Source of the DNA: Herbaspirillum chlorophenolicum | GTDB lineage: Bacteria; Pseudomonadota; Gammaproteobacteria; Burkholderiales; Burkholderiaceae_D | Reading direction: 5' to 3' | Assembly (NCBI RefSeq): GCF_001189955.1 | Contig: NZ_LFLT01000029.1 | Coordinates: 1 to 64,000 of the forward strand | DNA: 64,000 nt | In this document: positions 43,253 through 52,232 of the stretch, in pieces | How the letters are laid out: each line of letters begins with the position of its first letter | How positions within the stretch are numbered: position 1 is the stretch's first letter | Notes under the pieces: model-generated | What the model was told of the DNA's origin: nothing | Databases searched by the model: none | What the model saw: only the letters and a program-made list of their open reading frames with translations | Position numbers and translations under genes: made by a program

Positions 43253-43633
43253 TCAGGCATGCTCGGGAATCTGGTCGAGAAAGCCGGTAACATCCTTGAT
43301 GCGGCCATCTTCCAGCACCACGAAATCGGTGCCCTTGACCGGGCCATCCGCGCCATCGGGGCCGAGCGACCACGAAAAGCGCAGGTGGGAACCGTGCAAG
43401 TCCGGCGTGCCGAGCAAGCTGAACTTCCAGCCCGGAAAGCGGCTCTGCACGGCCCCGATCAGCCCGTCGATCTGCTCGCGGCCGGTGCCGCTCATCATCG
43501 GATCGACGTAGCTGGGCGCTTCGCTCCATGCCGATTCCAGCAGCAGCTTGCGTTGCTGCGGGTTGCTGGCGTTCCAGGTGTCCAGATAGCTGTGGGCCAG
43601 GATGGCGGCGGTGGTTTGGCTGGCGTTGCTCAT
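43253..43633 (-). CDS. SnoaL-like / NTF2-fold protein
   Basis: A 126-residue small alpha+beta barrel. Recognised by SYLDTWNASNPQQRKLLLES near the N-terminus and YVDPMMSGTGREQIDGLIGA, the SnoaL/NTF2-like pattern. No catalytic assignment is possible; the fold includes isomerases and dehydratases. Start ATG at 43633 follows GGAGAGAA. It is divergent from the XRE regulator, and an inverted repeat between the two genes could be its operator. Confidence 0.7.
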   Translation of the reverse strand: MSNASQTTAAILAHSYLDTWNASNPQQRKLLLESAWSEAPSYVDPMMSGTGREQIDGLIGAVQSRFPGWKFSLLGTPDLHGSHLRFSWSLGPDGADGPVKGTDFVVLEDGRIKDVTGFLDQIPEHA

Positions 43634-43700
43634 GCTTCTCTCCTTCAATGTGATGGGAAATAAATGGATTGCTGCGGCACTGCTTCGAACTTCTGCCGTT

Positions 43701-43717
43701 GTTCACGGTGAGTGAAC
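43701..43717. promoter_or_regulatory. Inverted repeat between SnoaL-like gene and XRE regulator
   Basis: GTTCAC-GGTGA-GTGAAC is a 6-5-6 inverted repeat in the 166-nt divergent region. It is a plausible operator for the XRE-family protein encoded next to it; binding is inferred. Confidence 0.45.
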
Positions 43718-43799
43718 TATCGCCGTCTTCGCACGGCCAGTCGATTACCTTGGAGGTAATGGACTGCATGCACGCCGTTGCGCTATCCTGCGCAGCATC

Positions 43800-44639
43800 A
43801 TGAGCGCCCCCTCCTCTCCCTCTTCCCTTGGCGACCACCTGCGGCACTGGCGCCAGCAACGGCGGCTAAGCCAGCTTGATCTGGCTTGCGATGCCGGCAT
43901 CTCGGCCCGCCACCTGAGCTTCATCGAAACGGGGCGCTCGCAACCCAGCGCGGAACTGCTGCTGCGCCTGGCCCAACAACTCGACATTCCGCTGCGCAAC
44001 CGCAACAGCATGCTGCTGGCGGCCGGCTATGCGCCGCGTTACCGGGAGCGTCCCCTGGACGATCAAGCCATGCAGCAGACGCGCACCGCCATCGAAGCCA
44101 TCCTGCATGCGCATGAACCCTATCCGGCACTGGCAGTGGACGGCCACTGGCACATGCTGATGGTCAACCGCGCGCTAGCGCCGCTGCTGCAAGGGGTAGA
44201 CGGCGAGCTGCTGCAGGGGCAAGTCAACGTGCTGCGCCTGTCCCTGCATCCACGCGGCGTCGCGCCTGCCATCATCAACCTCAAGCAATGGCGCGCGCAC
44301 CTGCTGCATCGGCTCTCGCACCAGGCTGCGCAGACTGCGGATCCCTTCCTTTCGGCGTTACTGGAAGAACTGAGCGCCTATCCCGATGAAAACAGTTTCA
44401 GCGCCACGCAACCCACTTCGGCACACGACGGCAGCGATGCCATCGCCGTGCCGCTGCGCCTGCATGCGCCCGGCGCGCCGGGAAACCAGCTCTCCCTCAT
44501 CAGCACCACCATGGTCTTCGGCACGCCGCAAGACATCACGCTCTCGGAACTCGCCGTGGAAACCTTCCTGCCGGCCGATGGCGGCACAGCCCAGGCGCTG
44601 CGCGACATGCTGGCCGGCAGCGCCGGGCTGTCGTCCTGA
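43800..44639 (+). CDS. XRE-family regulator with MmyB-like ligand domain
   Basis: A 279-residue transcription factor. N-terminal HTH (about 10-70): LRHWRQQRRLSQLDLACDAG and ISARHLSFIETGRSQPS. The C-terminal region (about 95-270) resembles the MmyB ligand-binding domain, with HWHMLMVNRALAPLLQG and LSLHPRGVAPAIINL. Relatives often repress a divergent small-enzyme gene and bind fatty-acid-like ligands; here the divergent gene is SnoaL-like. Confidence 0.85.
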   Translation: MSAPSSPSSLGDHLRHWRQQRRLSQLDLACDAGISARHLSFIETGRSQPSAELLLRLAQQLDIPLRNRNSMLLAAGYAPRYRERPLDDQAMQQTRTAIEAILHAHEPYPALAVDGHWHMLMVNRALAPLLQGVDGELLQGQVNVLRLSLHPRGVAPAIINLKQWRAHLLHRLSHQAAQTADPFLSALLEELSAYPDENSFSATQPTSAHDGSDAIAVPLRLHAPGAPGNQLSLISTTMVFGTPQDITLSELAVETFLPADGGTAQALRDMLAGSAGLSS

Positions 44640-44721
44640 CGATCGGCCGTATCGGCTAGAATTCCTGCATCCACCGCACGTGATTTCCATCCGATCGACA
44701 AAGAACAAGGACAAGCGAGAC

Positions 44722-46434
44722 ATGAAGAAACTGATCAACGATGTCGCCCATATCGTCCCCGACATGCTGGCCGGCCTGGCCGCACTGCACCCTCACCTGT
44801 CGCTCTTGCAGGGCAAGAACATCGTACTGCGCGCCGATGCCCGCGAGGCTGCCGCACGCGGCGAAGTCGCGCTGATCTCGGGCGGCGGCGCAGGCCATGA
44901 GCCGGCGCACGGCGGTTACGTTGGAGCCGGCATGCTCAGCGCGGCCGTGGCCGGCGAAGTATTCACATCTCCTTCCACCGACGCCGTGCTGGACGCTATC
45001 CGTGCCGTCGCCGGCCCGGCAGGCGTACTGTTGATCGTGAAAAATTACACCGGCGACCGCCTCAACTTCGGCCTCGCGGCCGAGATCGCGCGCGCCCAGG
45101 GGATTGCCGTCGAGATGGTGGTGGTCGCCGACGATGTCGCCCTGTCCGCCCATGGCGACCATGCCGGACGGCGCGGCTTGGCCGGTACCGTACTGGTGCA
45201 TAAAATCGCGGGTGCCGCTGCCGCCAGGGGCGCATCCCTGGCCGACGTAGCGCAGGCCGCGCGCGAAGCTGCCGCCGCGATGGGAACCATGGGCGTAGCG
45301 CTCACGCCCTGCACCGTTCCTGCAGCGGGAAAACCCGGCTTCACGCTGGGCGAAAGCGAGATCGAATGGGGCCTGGGCATCCACGGCGAAGCCGGCATCG
45401 AGCGCGGCGTACTGGTATCGGCAACCGAGGCCGTGGCGCGCCTGCTGCTGCAGATCGCCGGCGATCTCAGACTGGAGAGCGGCGATCGCGTCGCCCTGCT
45501 GGTCAACAACCTGGGCGGCACACCGGCCAGCGAACTGGACATTGTCGCCGGCGCGGCACTGAAGCTGCTGGCGCAGCGTGGCATCCGGGTCGAACGCGCC
45601 TGGGCCGGCACGTTCCTGTCGGCACTGGAGATGTCGGGTATTTCACTGACCCTGCTGCGCATAGACGACCAACGCCTGGCGCTGCTGGATGCGGCGACGC
45701 AGGCGCCAGCCTGGCCGTCCACCGGTGGACGCATCGCAGCCACGGCCGGTGCTGCGGTACAAGCGGCGCCGGTTCCCCCGCCGTCCACCCACGCCGAACG
45801 CCTGTCGCGCGACGCCCAACTGCGCCGTGTCATCGATGCCGTATGCGCCTGCCTGGAACAAGCCGAACCCGTGCTGACCGACATGGACCAGCAGGTCGGC
45901 GATGGCGACCTCGGCATCAGCATGGCGCGCGCCGCGCAAGGCATACGCGAAGAGATCGGCAACTGGCCGTCGGAAAAAGACCCGGCAGCGGTGCTGCGCG
46001 CCATGTCATCCACCGTGCGCCGCGTGGTCGGCGGCACCTCGGGGCCGCTGTACGCGATCATGCTGATGCGCGCCGCCGCCAGCCTGGAACAGCAGGGCCG
46101 CGCCGATGCCGCGGGCTGGGCCGCCGCTTTCAGTGAAGCGGTCGCGGGCGTGATGGAACTGGGCGGCGCCAAGGCGGGAGACCGCACCATGGTCGACGCA
46201 CTGCTGCCGGCCGCCGCAGCGATGCAGGCTTCGCTGTCATCCTCGGCCGATGCCAATGCCGCGGTTGCAGCCGCGGCAACAGCAGCGGCCGAAGGAGCAA
46301 GCGCCACCGCTGCAATGGTGCCGCGCCGCGGCCGCTCCAGCTATATCGGCCAGCGCGCCCTGGGACATCCGGACCCGGGGGCGCATGCCGCCGCATTGTG
46401 GCTCGCCTCGGTGCGGGATACCCTGAAGGCCTGA
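44722..46434 (+). CDS. Single-chain ATP-dependent dihydroxyacetone kinase
   Basis: A 570-residue kinase fusing DhaK (about 1-330) and DhaL (about 360-568). In the DhaK part, GGGAGHEPAHGGYVG near residue 59 and GLGIHGEAGIERG, with His221 as the covalent dihydroxyacetone ligand, are seen. The DhaL part has the ADP-Mg site DQQVGDGDLGIS and GGTSGPLYAIML. The fused arrangement is that of ATP-dependent (not PTS) kinases. Ala-rich linker at about 340-355 joins the domains. Glyceraldehyde or related triose substrates are also possible. No glycerol dehydrogenase is adjacent. Confidence 0.92.
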   Translation: MKKLINDVAHIVPDMLAGLAALHPHLSLLQGKNIVLRADAREAAARGEVALISGGGAGHEPAHGGYVGAGMLSAAVAGEVFTSPSTDAVLDAIRAVAGPAGVLLIVKNYTGDRLNFGLAAEIARAQGIAVEMVVVADDVALSAHGDHAGRRGLAGTVLVHKIAGAAAARGASLADVAQAAREAAAAMGTMGVALTPCTVPAAGKPGFTLGESEIEWGLGIHGEAGIERGVLVSATEAVARLLLQIAGDLRLESGDRVALLVNNLGGTPASELDIVAGAALKLLAQRGIRVERAWAGTFLSALEMSGISLTLLRIDDQRLALLDAATQAPAWPSTGGRIAATAGAAVQAAPVPPPSTHAERLSRDAQLRRVIDAVCACLEQAEPVLTDMDQQVGDGDLGISMARAAQGIREEIGNWPSEKDPAAVLRAMSSTVRRVVGGTSGPLYAIMLMRAAASLEQQGRADAAGWAAAFSEAVAGVMELGGAKAGDRTMVDALLPAAAAMQASLSSSADANAAVAAAATAAAEGASATAAMVPRRGRSSYIGQRALGHPDPGAHAAALWLASVRDTLKA

Positions 46435-46462
46435 GAACCGCAACCGGCCCTGAGCACGCCGC

Positions 46463-46491
46463 AAAAAAATCGGCCCGCATCGCTGCGGGCC
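46463..46491 (-). terminator. Terminator of the itaconate operon
   Basis: An 8-bp GC stem (GGCCCGCA with TGCGGGCC, loop TCGC) is followed on the minus strand by a run of T. It lies 26 nt after the stop of the TRAP binding-protein gene. Confidence 0.88.
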
Positions 46492-46516
46492 GTGGCTTGA
46501 ACCGATACGGCAGGCG

Positions 46517-47578
46517 TCAGTTCATCTTCACGCCGGCCGCTTCGCTTTCCTTGTAGATCGCATCGATCAGGTCCTTGCCGACGCGCGGCGCCATGCTCTT
46601 GTGCACGGTCATCAACGCCTTGCGCCATTCAGCCTTTTCTTCGTCGGTCAGGTAATAGACCTTGGTCTTGCCGGTCGCCTTGATGGCGGCAAGCGCATCG
46701 TCATTTTCCTTCTGCGCAATGGTGTTGGCATAGGTAGTGGCTTCCTTCATCGCCCCTTCCAGCTCCGTGCGGACATCCGCCGGCAGCGAATCCCAGAACT
46801 TCTTGTTCACGATCACGGCATAACCGATGTAACCGTGGTCGGACACCGTCAGGTTGGTCTGCACCTCATGCATCTTTTGCGTGAAGACGTTGGAAGGCGT
46901 GTTCTCGCTGCCGTCCACCACGCCGGTCTGCATGGCCTGGTATACCTCGGAGAAAGCCAGCACCTGCGGGTTGGCCTTCAGGGCGCGGAACTGTTCGTCC
47001 AGCACCTTGGAGGACTGGATGCGCATCTTCAGTCCACGGAAGTCCGACACCTTGTGCAAGGGCCTGTTGGCCGTCATCACCTTCATGCCGTTGTCCCAGT
47101 AGGCCAGCCCCTTGAGGCCCTTGCTTTCCAGTTTCTGGAACAGCCCCTGGCCGATCGGCCCTTCGGTCACGCGCTGCAGCACCGTACGGTTGGGGAAGAT
47201 GTAAGGCAAATCGAAGACCTCGAACTCCTTCACGCCCAGCGGGCCGAACTTGGCCAGCGACGGCGCCAGCATCTGCACCGCGCCCAGTTGCAGCGCTTCC
47301 AGCTCTTCCTTGTCCTTGTACAGCGTGCTGTTCGGATAAATCTCCACCTTCACGCGGCCCTTGGTGGCCTTCTCGGCCAATTCCTTGAAACGCTCGGCGC
47401 CCTTGCCCTTGGGCGTGTCGTTGGCGACCACGTGGCTGAACTTGATGACGATCTGCTGCTGGGCGAATGCCAGCGGCGAATGCAAGGCCAGCGCAGCCAG
47501 TCCTGAAATGGCAATGGCCGCCTGGATGGCTCTTCGGGTACGGCCGAATCTTGTTTGGCTGAATCTTGTTGTATTCAT
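46517..47578 (-). CDS. TRAP transporter solute-binding protein, DctP family
   Basis: A 353-residue periplasmic binding protein. Signal peptide at about 18-39 ending in FAQQQ. The mature part has IKFSHVVANDTPKGKGAERF, IYPNSTLYKDKEEL and the helix YQAMQTGVVDGSENTPSNV, all DctP hallmarks; the conserved Arg in KMRIQSS would contact a carboxylate. It is the last gene of the itaconate operon and so probably binds itaconate or a related C4-C5 dicarboxylate. No membrane subunits (DctQ, DctM) are adjacent here, unlike in the Pseudomonas cluster I recall. Confidence 0.9.
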   Translation of the reverse strand: MNTTRFSQTRFGRTRRAIQAAIAISGLAALALHSPLAFAQQQIVIKFSHVVANDTPKGKGAERFKELAEKATKGRVKVEIYPNSTLYKDKEELEALQLGAVQMLAPSLAKFGPLGVKEFEVFDLPYIFPNRTVLQRVTEGPIGQGLFQKLESKGLKGLAYWDNGMKVMTANRPLHKVSDFRGLKMRIQSSKVLDEQFRALKANPQVLAFSEVYQAMQTGVVDGSENTPSNVFTQKMHEVQTNLTVSDHGYIGYAVIVNKKFWDSLPADVRTELEGAMKEATTYANTIAQKENDDALAAIKATGKTKVYYLTDEEKAEWRKALMTVHKSMAPRVGKDLIDAIYKESEAAGVKMN

Positions 47579-47604
47579 GGTATGTGTCTCCTCCTGGTAA
47601 AACG

Positions 47605-48729
47605 TTAAAAGACAATCAGGTCCCGCAGTCCCTCCCCTGACGCCAAACGGTCGAAACCGCGATTGATATCCGACAGCGCCATGCGCTGCCCCATCAACTT
47701 GTCCACCGGCAGCTTGCCGGCCTGGTACAGGCCGATGTAGCGCGGAATATCGCGCACCGGCACGCAGGACCCGATATAGCTGCCCTTGACCGTGCGTTCT
47801 TCGGCCACCAGGCTGACCTGCTGCAGATTCCATTTCTGGTCCGGCGCCGGCAAGCCGGCGGTGATGGTCATGCCGCCGCGCCGCGTCATGCGGTACGCCG
47901 CATCCATCGCCTGCACCGACCCCGCCATCTCAAAGGCATAGTCGACACCGCCACGGGTCAGCGCCTTGACCTTCTCGATCGCATCCGGGTCGCGCGCATT
48001 CACCGTCGCGGTCGCACCCAGGGCCTTGGCAAGCTCCAGCTTGCTGTCATGCAGGTCAACCGCGATGACTTCGCGCGCGCCGGAGGCCAGCGCCCCCAGC
48101 ATCGCGCACAGGCCGACGCCGCCCAATCCCAGCACCGCAGCAGTGGTGCCGGCTTTGACCTCGGCCGTATTGACCGCGGCGCCGACACCGGTCAGCACGG
48201 CGCAGCCGAACAGCGCCGCTTCAACCGGATCGATATCGGCCTCGACCTTGACGCAGGAACGGCGCGACACCACCGCATGGTCGGCAAAGGCCGAGACGCC
48301 CAGATGATGATGAACCGTGCCGCCCAGCGTATGCAGGCGGCGCCCGCCTGCCAGCAGCTCGCCCACGGTATTGGCCTGCGCGCCGGGCTCGCACAAAGCC
48401 GGGCGGCCTTCCATGCAAGGCATGCAATGGCCGCAGCTGGGCACGAACACCAGTACCACCAAATCGCCGGGACGCAAATCGGCAACGCCGCTGCCCACCT
48501 GCACCACTTCGGCCGATGCCTCATGCCCCAGCGCCATCGGCACCGGACGCGGGCGTACACCGGTGATGACCGACAAGTCGGAGTGGCACAAACCTGCCGC
48601 ATGCATCTTCACCAGCACCTCGCCCGGACCGGGCGCATCCAGCTCAAGCTCCTCCACCTGCAGCGGCCGGCTGTCGGCGAAGGGTTGCACGTCGGTCATT
48701 TCACGCAGTACGGCGGCCTTGATTTTCAT
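47605..48729 (-). CDS. Zinc-dependent alcohol dehydrogenase
   Basis: A 374-residue class III-like MDR enzyme. Catalytic zinc ligands Cys48 (AGLCHSD) and His69 (LGHEASAEV); the structural zinc lobe has Cys99, Cys102, Cys105 and Cys113. The NAD-binding turn is LGLGGVGLCAML. It stands between ccl and the TRAP gene in the itaconate operon. Its role there is unclear: no step of the known pathway needs an alcohol dehydrogenase, so it may be an accessory or aldehyde-detoxifying enzyme. Confidence 0.9.
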   Translation of the reverse strand: MKIKAAVLREMTDVQPFADSRPLQVEELELDAPGPGEVLVKMHAAGLCHSDLSVITGVRPRPVPMALGHEASAEVVQVGSGVADLRPGDLVVLVFVPSCGHCMPCMEGRPALCEPGAQANTVGELLAGGRRLHTLGGTVHHHLGVSAFADHAVVSRRSCVKVEADIDPVEAALFGCAVLTGVGAAVNTAEVKAGTTAAVLGLGGVGLCAMLGALASGAREVIAVDLHDSKLELAKALGATATVNARDPDAIEKVKALTRGGVDYAFEMAGSVQAMDAAYRMTRRGGMTITAGLPAPDQKWNLQQVSLVAEERTVKGSYIGSCVPVRDIPRYIGLYQAGKLPVDKLMGQRMALSDINRGFDRLASGEGLRDLIVF

Positions 48730-48765
48730 GTCTCGCTCCTCAGGTCTTGGAAAGAAACATTCAGG

Positions 48766-49605
48766 TTACACGACGCCGCCGCGCTGCAGGAAACGCTGCG
48801 CCTGCAGGATCACCGGCTTGTCGATCATCTTGCCGTCCAGCGAAATGGCGCCGCCGTCGCTCTTGTCCACGGCCGCCATCACTGCACGGGCCCAGGCCAG
48901 TTCTTCTGTCGTCGGACGAAAGCCTTCGTTGACCGCCGCGACTTGCCTGGGATGGATGCACAGCTTGGCGCCGAAACCCAGACGCAGCGATCGCTGCACG
49001 GCTGCAGCCAGGAACGGCACGTCGTCGAACGTGGTTGTCACACCATCGATCGGCGGCGCGATCCCGGCCAGGCGCGAGGCCAGCACCATCTCCACCCGCA
49101 AGTGCGACAGTTCGCTCTCGATGGCATCGCATTGCATGCCCAGGTCCACCTGCAAATCGATGGAGCCGAAGGCCAGCCGCGCCACACAGGGAGTGCGCGC
49201 GATATCGCGCATGGCCGCGATACCGGCAGCAGTTTCGATCAGGGCGATCACGCCCTGCGTGCTTCCGTTCAAGCGTCCGGCGATGGCGGCAACGGCCGCC
49301 GGATCTTCTGCCTTGGGCAGCACGATGCCGGCGATTTCCATGCCGGCGAAAGCGGCCATATCCGCTTCATGCCAGGATGTGTCCGCAGCATTGACGCGCA
49401 CCCACAACCTGGGTTGCGCTCCGTTCTGCCGCAGCCACCCGGCCAGCGCGGCGCGCGCCTCATCCTTCAATTGCGGGCCGACTGCATCTTCCAGGTCGAC
49501 GATCACCGCATCGGCGCCACTGTCCAGCGCCTTGGCATAACGATCGGTACGGTTGGCCGGCACGAACAAATAACTGGCGGCGGGGATCGCCCGCAGCGCT
49601 GCCAT
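48766..49605 (-). CDS. ccl: (S)-citramalyl-CoA lyase, CitE family
   Basis: A 279-residue HpcH/HpaI-CitE-type lyase. The barrel starts SYLFVPANRTDRYAKALDSG, the Mg/acidic phrase is VIVDLEDAVGP, and KLCIHPRQVAAVNEGF is the conserved C-terminal element. In itaconate degradation this enzyme cleaves citramalyl-CoA to acetyl-CoA and pyruvate. The ATG overlaps the ict stop by one base (TGATG). The assignment to citramalyl-CoA rather than malyl-CoA rests on the operon. Confidence 0.85.
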   Translation of the reverse strand: MAALRAIPAASYLFVPANRTDRYAKALDSGADAVIVDLEDAVGPQLKDEARAALAGWLRQNGAQPRLWVRVNAADTSWHEADMAAFAGMEIAGIVLPKAEDPAAVAAIAGRLNGSTQGVIALIETAAGIAAMRDIARTPCVARLAFGSIDLQVDLGMQCDAIESELSHLRVEMVLASRLAGIAPPIDGVTTTFDDVPFLAAAVQRSLRLGFGAKLCIHPRQVAAVNEGFRPTTEELAWARAVMAAVDKSDGGAISLDGKMIDKPVILQAQRFLQRGGVV

Positions 49606-50795
49606 CAGACCGCTCCGCGCTCGCGCATGGCGGCGATCTGCGCTGCGTCGTAACCCAGCCCGGCGAGAATCTTCCCGGTATGCTGGCCCAGGCCCGGCAC
49701 CGCATCCATGCGGTAGTCGTAGCTGTCGTTGGCCCCCGGCGGCAGCAGCGCGGGCAGCATGCCGGCCGGCGAGCCGACCTCGGTCCAGCGCTGACGCGCC
49801 GCCAGTTGCGGGTGCTGCCACAGGTCTTGCATGGTGCTCACGCCGGCGTTGGCGATCTGCGCCTCGTCCAGGCGCGCCACGACCTGCTCTGCGGTCATGT
49901 CGGCGAACATCTTGAGGATCAGTGCGCGCAATGCATCGCGGTGCTCATGGCGGCGCGAGTTGTTGGAAAAACGCTCGTCGGACGCCAGCGCCGGATCCCT
50001 CAACACCACCTCGCAAAACACCTTCCACTCGCGCTCGTTCTGCAGGCCCAGCATCACGGTCTTGCCGTCGCCGGCGGCAAAGGGACCGTAGGGATAAATG
50101 GTCGCGTGCTCGGCGCCCGAGCGCACCGGCGCCGATGCGCCCTGGTAGGCGTAGTACATGGGAAAGCTCATCCATTCGGTCAGCGCTTCCAGCATGGAGA
50201 GGTCGATATGGCTGCCTTTGCCGTCGCGCCCGCGCTTGATCAGCGCGGCCAGGATATTGGAATAGGCATACATGCCGGCGGCAATGTCGGCGATCGAGCA
50301 GCCAGCCTTGGCCATGTCGTCGCGCGTGCCGGTCACGGACAGGAAACCGGCCTCGCTCTGGATCAGCAGGTCATAGGCTTTCTTGTCGCGGTAAGGGCCA
50401 TCCTCGCCATAGCCGGAAATGTCGCACACGATCAGGCGCGGATGCTTCTGGTGCAGCACGTCGGCCGACAGGCCCAGGCCGGCGGCCGCACCGGGCGCCA
50501 GGTTTTGCACCAGCACATCGGCCTCTTCCAGCAGCTTGCCGATGATCTTCTTGCCCTCTTCATCCTTCAGGTTCAGCGTCAGGCTTTCCTTGGAACGGTT
50601 GGTCCAGACGAAGTGCGACGACAGGCCATTGACGCGGGTATCGTAGCCGCGCGCGAAATCGCCCACTCCGGGGCGTTCGATCTTGATCACGCGGGCGCCG
50701 AGATCGGCCAGCTGGCGCGTGCAGAACGGCGCCGCGATCGCGTGTTCGAGGCTGATGACAGTGATGCCCTCAAGGGGTCGATTGGACTGCAGCAT
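49605..50795 (-). CDS. ict: Itaconate CoA-transferase, CaiB/BaiF family
   Basis: A 396-residue family III CoA-transferase. N-terminal LEGITVISLEHAIAAPFCTR, the nucleotide-like fold phrase LIVCDISGYGEDGPYRDKKA and the active-site Asp (about residue 142, AYDLLIQSEAG). Family III enzymes move CoA from succinyl-CoA to another acid through an aspartyl-CoA anhydride. In this operon it would make itaconyl-CoA. The ATG at 50795 has a GGAAA site and is preferred to the one at 50816. One base overlaps ccl. Confidence 0.87.
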   Translation of the reverse strand: MLQSNRPLEGITVISLEHAIAAPFCTRQLADLGARVIKIERPGVGDFARGYDTRVNGLSSHFVWTNRSKESLTLNLKDEEGKKIIGKLLEEADVLVQNLAPGAAAGLGLSADVLHQKHPRLIVCDISGYGEDGPYRDKKAYDLLIQSEAGFLSVTGTRDDMAKAGCSIADIAAGMYAYSNILAALIKRGRDGKGSHIDLSMLEALTEWMSFPMYYAYQGASAPVRSGAEHATIYPYGPFAAGDGKTVMLGLQNEREWKVFCEVVLRDPALASDERFSNNSRRHEHRDALRALILKMFADMTAEQVVARLDEAQIANAGVSTMQDLWQHPQLAARQRWTEVGSPAGMLPALLPPGANDSYDYRMDAVPGLGQHTGKILAGLGYDAAQIAAMRERGAV

Positions 50796-50840
50796 GATGT
50801 TTCCTTTTTCCTTCACCTGAGACGGTCGGGCCGGCCCCGC

Positions 50841-52205
50841 TCAGAACAGTTCGGAGAGTTGTTTTTCTTCGTGCAAGCGCCAGGCGCGTGCGATGATGTT
50901 GCCGATCTCGGCGTCGCTGGCGGCCTTGGAGAAAGCGATCAGCTTGGCAGCCTTGTGCTCCAGCTCAGGGCGCGACAGCGTATTGTCCGGATCGCCCTTG
51001 GGGACATCGACCGCCGCCGAGAAGCTGCGGCCGTCGGTGGTTTCCACCTCCACCCGGCCCAGCCAGCGCGCGGGATAGGCGCTGTCCACTTCCCGGTCCA
51101 GCGTCATCTTCACCTTGCCGCGGAAGTCGGCCACGCGGGGATCTTGCAGCGCCTGCTGCTCGAACTCGGTCAGGCCCGCCTGCTGGTGCACGGCGATCAG
51201 CCCCAGTACGGTGCCCATCGAGAACTTGGCCTGGTGCACCGTCTGCGGGTTGACCACCGGCCCCAACACGTCGATGGCGCCCTGGTGCACGCGCGTATTG
51301 ACGGCGGCAATCTGGTCATGACGCAAGCCTTCGCGCTGCATCAGCACTTGCAGTGCATCGGCCGCCGGATGCGTATGGCGGCAGGAAGCATGGAACTTGA
51401 ACGATGTTTCGGCCGTGGCCCAGCGCGTGCCCAGGCCATCGGTCAGCCTGGCCGGATCGGCATCCGACGACATGCCGGCGGCCATGCCCTGCGCACCTTC
51501 CAGGATGCGCTGCGCGCCGGTGAAGCCGTCGCGCGTGAGGTAGGCGGCCAGCAGGCCATCGGCGGCGGCCTTGCCGGTATGCAGTTGCTTGGAATCGGCG
51601 GCGTCGCGCAAGAATTCCCACAGGCCGGCGGCCTGGGTACCGGCCGAGCCCATCGCATGCAGGAACTGGTTCGTATCGAAGCCCATCAGTTTGCCCACCG
51701 CAATCGCGGCGGCCAGCGTGCCGACGGTGCCGGTCGTGTGGAACACGCGGTAGTGCGAACGGCCGAGGAATTCACCGATGCGGATACCCGCTTCATAGCC
51801 GGCCACCGCCGCCACCAGCAGGTCGGCGCCCGACTTGCCGAGGTCCTGCGCCGCCGCCAGCGCGGCCGGGAACACCACGGCCGCGGGGTGGAACACCGAA
51901 CCGTTATGCACGTCGTCCTGCTCGACCAGGTGCGAAGAAGCGCCGTTGACCAGCGCCGCGAAGTAAGGCGAGCTGGACTTGCGGCTGGTGAGGATGGTGC
52001 TCGGGCCATCCTTGGGGCCCATCGTGGCGGCATAGCGCTCGATGATCTCGATCTGGCGCGCGCCCTTGCCGGCCAGCGCGGAAGCAAACCAGTCGAGGAA
52101 CAGGTCTTCGGTGCGGGCGATCACTGCCGGCGGGATGTCCTGGTAGCGCAGGCCGGCCAGGAAGGCGGCCAAGGTACGGGATGGGCTGTCGGTGGTCTGG
52201 CTCAT
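50841..52205 (-). CDS. MmgE/PrpD-family protein in the itaconate operon
   Basis: A 454-residue member of the 2-methylcitrate dehydratase / cis-aconitate decarboxylase superfamily. Conserved segments include GASSHLVEQDDVHNGSVFHP and GTVGTLAAAIAVGKLMGFD, typical of MmgE/PrpD proteins. An MmgE/PrpD gene sits in the Pseudomonas itaconate cluster as well. Its reaction there is, to my knowledge, not established; the family includes enzymes that make itaconate from cis-aconitate. The ATG at 52205 follows AGGAG. Confidence 0.85.
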   Translation of the reverse strand: MSQTTDSPSRTLAAFLAGLRYQDIPPAVIARTEDLFLDWFASALAGKGARQIEIIERYAATMGPKDGPSTILTSRKSSSPYFAALVNGASSHLVEQDDVHNGSVFHPAAVVFPAALAAAQDLGKSGADLLVAAVAGYEAGIRIGEFLGRSHYRVFHTTGTVGTLAAAIAVGKLMGFDTNQFLHAMGSAGTQAAGLWEFLRDAADSKQLHTGKAAADGLLAAYLTRDGFTGAQRILEGAQGMAAGMSSDADPARLTDGLGTRWATAETSFKFHASCRHTHPAADALQVLMQREGLRHDQIAAVNTRVHQGAIDVLGPVVNPQTVHQAKFSMGTVLGLIAVHQQAGLTEFEQQALQDPRVADFRGKVKMTLDREVDSAYPARWLGRVEVETTDGRSFSAAVDVPKGDPDNTLSRPELEHKAAKLIAFSKAASDAEIGNIIARAWRLHEEKQLSELF

Positions 52206-52232
52206 GGACGTCTCCTTTTTTTCATGCACGCG

